A stretch of 64,000 nucleotides of DNA from Erigeron canadensis (lineage: Eukaryota > Streptophyta > Magnoliopsida > Asterales > Asteraceae). A model generated the notes under the pieces. It had not been told where the DNA came from and searched no databases. It saw only the letters and a list, made by a program, of their open reading frames with translations. The translations under genes and the position numbers were made by a program. This document shows, one piece after another, positions 60,142 through 64,000 of the stretch. The stretch covers positions 22,136,980 to 22,200,979 of the forward strand of contig NC_057765.1 of the NCBI RefSeq assembly GCF_010389155.1, written 5' to 3'. How positions within the stretch are numbered: the first letter of the stretch is position 1; each line of letters begins with the position of its first letter.

Positions 60142-62147
60142 ACCCGAAAGATCAAGAGAAGACCACTTTCACTTGCCTCTATGGCACTTATGCCTATAGG
60201 AGGATGCCATTTGGTCTTTGTAATGCACCCGGGACTTTCCAACGTTGCATGAATGCCATTTTTCAGGATATGATAGAAACCTCCATGGAAGTGTTCATAG
60301 ATGATTTTTTAGTTTTTGGTAATTCATTTGAAAATTGTTTAAAAAGTCTTGACAAGATGTTGGAAAGGTGTAAACGGGCGCATTTGGTTTTGAATTGGGA
60401 AAAATGTCACTTTATGGTCAAGGAGGGTATAGTTTTGGGACATAAAGTTTCTAAGGAAGGGTTAGAGGTTGACAAAGCTAAAATTGATGTGATAAGTAAG
60501 TTACCTCCACCCACGAATGTTAAATCTGTTAGAAGCTTTCTTGGTTATGCGGGGTTTTACCGTAGGTTTATAAAAGATTTTTCTAAAATCACCCGGCCTA
60601 TGACTAAGTTGTTAGAGAAAGATGTCTCATTTGTGTTTGATAAAGAGTGTCTTGAAGCTTTCAACTTGCTTAAGGAGAGATTAACTAATGCCCCCATTAT
60701 GACTCCACCCAATTGGTCTTTACCATTTGAGTTGATGTGTGACGCTAGCGATTATGCCTTAGGGGCCGTTTTAGGCCAAAGGGAGGATAAGCACTTCCGC
60801 CCTATCTCGTATGCTAGCAAGACTTTAAACCCTGCCCAACAGAACTATACGGTTACCGAAAAAGAGTTGTTGGCAGTTGTATATGCTTTTGATAAATTTC
60901 GTCCCTACTTGGTCCTTAACAAGACCATTGTCTATACTGATCATTCTGCCTTGAGGTACTTGTTCTCTAAACAAGATGCCAAGCCCCGTCTAATTCGTTG
61001 GGTCTTGTTTTTGCAAGAATTCGACATTGAAATTAAAGACAAAATGGGGGTTGAGAATGTAGTAGCTGACCATCTTAGTAGGCTCAAAAATCCTCACCGT
61101 GAGGAATTAAAAGAGCATGATATTAATGATGATTTTCCTGATGAGTTTTTTATGAAGATTGAAACAAGACCTTGGTTCGCCGATATTGCTAACTATCTTA
61201 GTTCAAGTGCAATTCCGGAAGATATGTCAAAGCAAGAACGGAGGAAACTTTTTACCGAGGCTAAACATTACTTTTGGGAAAATCCATTTTTGTTTAAAAT
61301 TTGTGCAGATAGGATGATAAGGAGGTGTGTGGCAGATGATGAGACACGCCAGATTCTTGATGCTTGTCACCATGGGCCGACTGGTGGACATTATGGAGCG
61401 TCAGTCACTGGTAAGAAAGTATATGATGCTGGATTCTTTTGGCCAACCGTTTTCAAAGAAACACAAACTTTGGTAGAGGTTTGTGATGTGTGTCAGCGAC
61501 GAGGTAACATTTCCAAACGGGATGAAATGCCTCAAAACTTTATTCAGGTATGTGAAGTTTTTGATGTTTGGGGCATAGACTTCATGGGACCTTTTCTCCC
61601 ATCAAATAGGAATTTGTATATCCTTGTTTCTGTGGATTATGTTTCAAAGTGGGTCGAGGCGAAAGCCTTGCCAACAAATGACGCACGTGTCGTCATTCAT
61701 TTTCTGAAAAAGCTTTTCTGTAGGTTTGGAGTGCCCAAGGCCTTAATCAGTGACCGCGGAAGTCATTTCGCGAATCACCAACTCGCTAAGGTGCTAAAGA
61801 GGTACGGTGTCAATCACCGTTTTTCAACCTCATATCACCCCCAAACGAGTGGTCAAGTTGAAAACACGAATCGGGCATTAAAAAGAATTCTTGAGAAAAC
61901 CGTAGGAAATAACCCGAAGTCTTGGTCCACCAAGCTTGATGATGCTCTATGGGCATTTAGGACCGCCTACAAGACACCGATTGGGACTACCCCATTCTGG
62001 TTGCTTTATGGCAACACTTGCCATCTTCCTATTGAAATTGAGCATAAGGCCTATTGGGCGCTCAAGAATTGTAACATGGACCTAGTTGAAGCCGGTGAGT
62101 TGAGATCGATGCAACTAAATGAACAAAAGGAACGAACAAAAGTTTGA
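60066..62147 (+). pseudogene. Athila RT (C-terminal), RNase H and integrase
   Basis: This 693-codon frame carries [20 protein letters not shown], the RT catalytic box as [24 protein letters not shown], then RNase H ([46 protein letters not shown]). Integrase has a zinc finger ([11 protein letters not shown]...CDVCQRRG) and DDE signatures [23 protein letters not shown] and [18 protein letters not shown]. All catalytic residues I can see are present. The frame ends at 62,147 because of a local duplication, and the integrase tail continues in another frame. Confidence 0.92.
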
Positions 62148-62487
62148 GATCGATGAACTTAGGTTGTATGCGTATGATAACTCGTTGTTGTATAAGGAAC
62201 GAACAAAAGTTTGGCATGATCGTAGGCTTAGGAAAAAGGATTTCAAAGCCGGTGATAAGGTCTTGTTGTTCCTTTCTAAGTACAAGTTCAAACAACCCAA
62301 GTTGACTTCTAGGTGGACCGGCCCTTTTGTGATCAAACATGTGTATCCGTCTGGTTATGTGGATTTGTTTAAATCGGATGGTACTTCATTTATTGTTAAT
62401 GGTCACAGGTTGAAGCTTTATCATCATGAGGAAGAAGATGTGGGAGTCGTCGTTGACGAACTTCCATTTTTCGAAATCAAGCAATGA
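62119..62487 (+). pseudogene. Athila integrase C-terminal tail
   Basis: The tail continues with ELRLYAYDNSLLYKERTKVW, KDFKAGDKVLLFLSKYKF, LTSRWTGPFVIKHVYPSGYV and FIVNGHRLKLYHHEEED, the usual GPF/Y-type end of gypsy integrases, to TGA 62,485-62,487. The sequence AAGGAACGAACAAAAGTTT occurs at 62,126 and again at 62,196, which explains the frame break. Confidence 0.88.
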
Positions 62488-63067
62488 GGAGAACTTCGAG
62501 TCTAGCTAAAGACTCGTAAATAAACGAAGCGCTTCGCGGGAGGCAACCCGTGTTTTATTTTTTATTATTATTATGTTTTGTGAAATTTTAATGTTTTTCA
62601 GGTGTTTATGTCGAGTATTGCAGGTCTGGAGTCCCTTTACGCGTTACGGTAAGTTGTTTGTGGACAAACTATAAGGTAAGTGTGGGGGAGGGCGAAGTGC
62701 GACGCACTTCTACGAGTGCGCCACAGTATTGGTATAGCCAGAATGTGCGACGCAGTTTCTATAGATTGCGAAACACATTAATGCTCGAAAATAAAGGGGT
62801 GCGACGCACTCCCACGTGTCGTTCAGAAAATTCGAAAACCAAAAATATATATATATATATTTAATTAAAAACGGCGACGCACTTCTAAGAGTGCGACGCA
62901 GTGTTGGTCAGATCCGGTGAAATGGGATAACAGGCTAGGGTTTTCTCACTTTTTACTTTTACCGTAAACTCTTCCAATCCTTTTCTCCCACAAGCAAAAC
63001 CATCCGATTTTTTTTTTGATTTTTCTCTTTATTTTTCGTTAATTTTAATCTCATCTACATCTCAATC
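62488..63067 (+). other. Athila spacer with purine tract and palindrome array
   Basis: After integrase comes GAAGCGCTTCGCGGGAGG, then CAACCCG, conserved in such elements. A purine tract AAGTGTGGGGGAGGG lies at about 62,676-62,692. Palindromic AGTGCGACGCACT-type motifs lie at about 62,695-62,903, and an AT microsatellite at 62,847-62,862. This looks like the promoter/leader region of the downstream ORF. Confidence 0.6.
62695..62903. repeat. AGTGCG-A-CGCACT palindrome array
   Basis: Copies lie near 62,696, 62,745, 62,800, 62,874 and 62,890 with the core TGCG-A-CGCA or half sites. It precedes the first exon of the envelope-position ORF by about 165 bp. Confidence 0.7.
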
Positions 63068-64000
63068 ATGACAAGAACTGGAAAGGTAATATCTTTACCT
63101 TACTTCTGTTATATTTTCTTAAGTGTTTTAGCTTAGAATTTTTTTTTTTGAATAAATCTTGGTGTGGTTGTATGTTTGGATGTTTAAGATTGCGTGAATT
63201 GGTCGAGGGTTTTGATTGTCAAATGTTTATTCATAATATTTCTTGGAATCAAGCAGTTAGATGGATTTTTGCTAAATTATGTTTTGGAATCCATTATAAA
63301 CCCTAAACCAAAACAACCCAGTACACATAAGAGTGCGACGCACTTCCTGAAGTGCACCGTCGTTGGATAGCACATGAGGGCGACGCACTTTTATATGTGC
63401 GACGCCGTTTTGTATGTCGAGGTTCAGACTGCTTCGCAGTCACCTAAAACTGTGACGCAGTTTGGTTCCTTGTTTGCCTGACCCGACTTAAGCTCATATA
63501 TAGTCATAATTATTCGGGTTTTGATTGTTTTCGTCTTTGTTTGTGTGTAGGCCGCTGCTGCAGGTACATGTAGGCGTAATCCCAGACGTGCCACTTCTTC
63601 ATCCCACACGGGTGAAGACACATCAGACGCGGGACAAGCCCAAGCCGCCGTTGCTCCTGTCCCCGCACTATCTGCTCACCAATGGCTTACTTGGCCTCGT
63701 GCTTCACAAGAGGAAAAAGCCGCGTACAATGCGAGGTTGGAGAAATTTCTCTCCAAAGATATCGATGAGCCCAGGTATCTCCCCTCTAGTATGTTTGACA
63801 TGTTAGCGATACGGGGGGACATTGAAGGGTTCTTACGTTTGGTTGGGATGGAAAAATGATGAAAGTGGGAATCCAAGGGATCAGGACTTTAGACTTTGGT
63901 TTGATATTTTTGGTAATAGGGAGTCAGTTTGCAAAGAGTGGTGCTTGGAATTTTACTCGACCATAAATGTTAGTAAAATTGATAAGGTTAAGGACATTTT
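63068..64000 (+). pseudogene. Envelope-position ORF of the Athila-like element, spliced, partial
   Basis: Athila elements often carry an extra ORF after pol, called envelope-like from its position; function is unproven. Exon 1 (63,068-63,085) encodes MTRTGK and ends AAG/GTAATA. The acceptor TGTGTGTAG ends at 63,550, and exon 2 continues in phase with AAAAGTCRRNPRRATSSSHT, LSAHQWLTWPRASQEEKAAY and RYLPSSMFDMLAIRGDIEGF. A stop TGA at 63,857 is avoided by a shifted frame (KNDESGNPRDQDFRLWFDIF) open to the window end, so a frameshift near 63,840 is likely. The intron contains more palindrome motifs. Confidence 0.6.
63331..63462. repeat. Second TGCG-N-CGCA palindrome cluster, in the predicted intron
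   Basis: AGAGTGCGACGCACTT at about 63,331 and related copies or half sites to about 63,462 lie between exon 1 and exon 2 of the envelope-position ORF. Confidence 0.65.

Larger units (their letters stand above)
56416..64000 (+). mobile_element. Athila-like Ty3/gypsy element, plus strand, runs off the window
   Basis: It has a truncated 5' LTR, PBS, gag-protease-RT-RNase H-integrase in the standard Athila order, a conserved 3' leader (GGGAGGCAACCCG), and an envelope-position ORF. Pol carries only two stops and two frameshifts. The 3' LTR would lie beyond 64,000. Only the last ~130 bp of the 5' LTR remain, joined directly to copia sequence, so the 5' end was lost by deletion. Confidence 0.9.

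Overview
This 64 kb window reads as nuclear DNA of a flowering plant, a eudicot and probably an asterid. It is AT-rich, has no operons, and is packed with Ty3/gypsy and Ty1/copia LTR retrotransposons, Helitrons, MITEs, tRNA-derived SINEs and PIF/Harbinger transposases. Asteraceae is a guess from the general look of the repeats, not something I can prove. I found no intact host protein gene, rRNA gene, true tRNA gene or CRISPR array. Every recognisable coding stretch belongs to a transposable element, and all are broken to some degree.

Layout. 0-22.8 kb is an AT-rich compartment of small elements: a PIF/Harbinger transposase remnant (394-749), a 783-bp tandem duplication whose second unit was split by a solo LTR and a Tourist-like MITE (980-3429), another solo LTR (3716-4380), Stowaway-, Harbinger-, Mutator- and CACTA-type MITEs, four SINEs, a run of non-autonomous Helitrons (9.6-12.2 and 15.2-17.5 kb) and two large foldback elements. 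22.8-28.7 kb is one PIF/Harbinger element whose transposase gene is split by a 3.9-kb solo LTR. 28,987-37,176 is a complete minus-strand Ty3/gypsy element of Tat type, with both LTRs and a perfect 5-bp target duplication; it lacks gag, carries two nested solo LTRs and has an antisense reading frame near its 3' LTR. 37.2-42.6 kb returns to AT-rich DNA with a Helitron and MITEs. From 42.65 kb a minus-strand Ty1/copia element is split inside its reverse transcriptase by a minus-strand Athila-like gypsy element (44,403-54,611, TSD CCATA) that kept gag and protease but lost RT, RNase H and integrase. The copia 5' end is cut off at about 56,416 by a plus-strand Athila-like element that runs off the window and keeps a nearly continuous gag-protease-RT-RNase H-integrase region, followed by a spliced envelope-position ORF.

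How the parts relate. The elements work only for themselves: autonomous polyproteins (Athila plus strand, copia, Tat) versus dependents (solo LTRs, MITEs, Helitrons without Rep/helicase, SINEs). Target-site duplications give a relative order of insertion in several nests. The most unusual signal is a short palindromic motif with core TGCG-N-CGCA. It is arrayed just upstream of the TATA box in the U3 of two diverged Athila-type LTRs, and again around the first exon of the envelope-position ORF in a third element. A second is the antisense ORF of the Tat element. Boundaries come from reading by eye; no alignment or database search was run.
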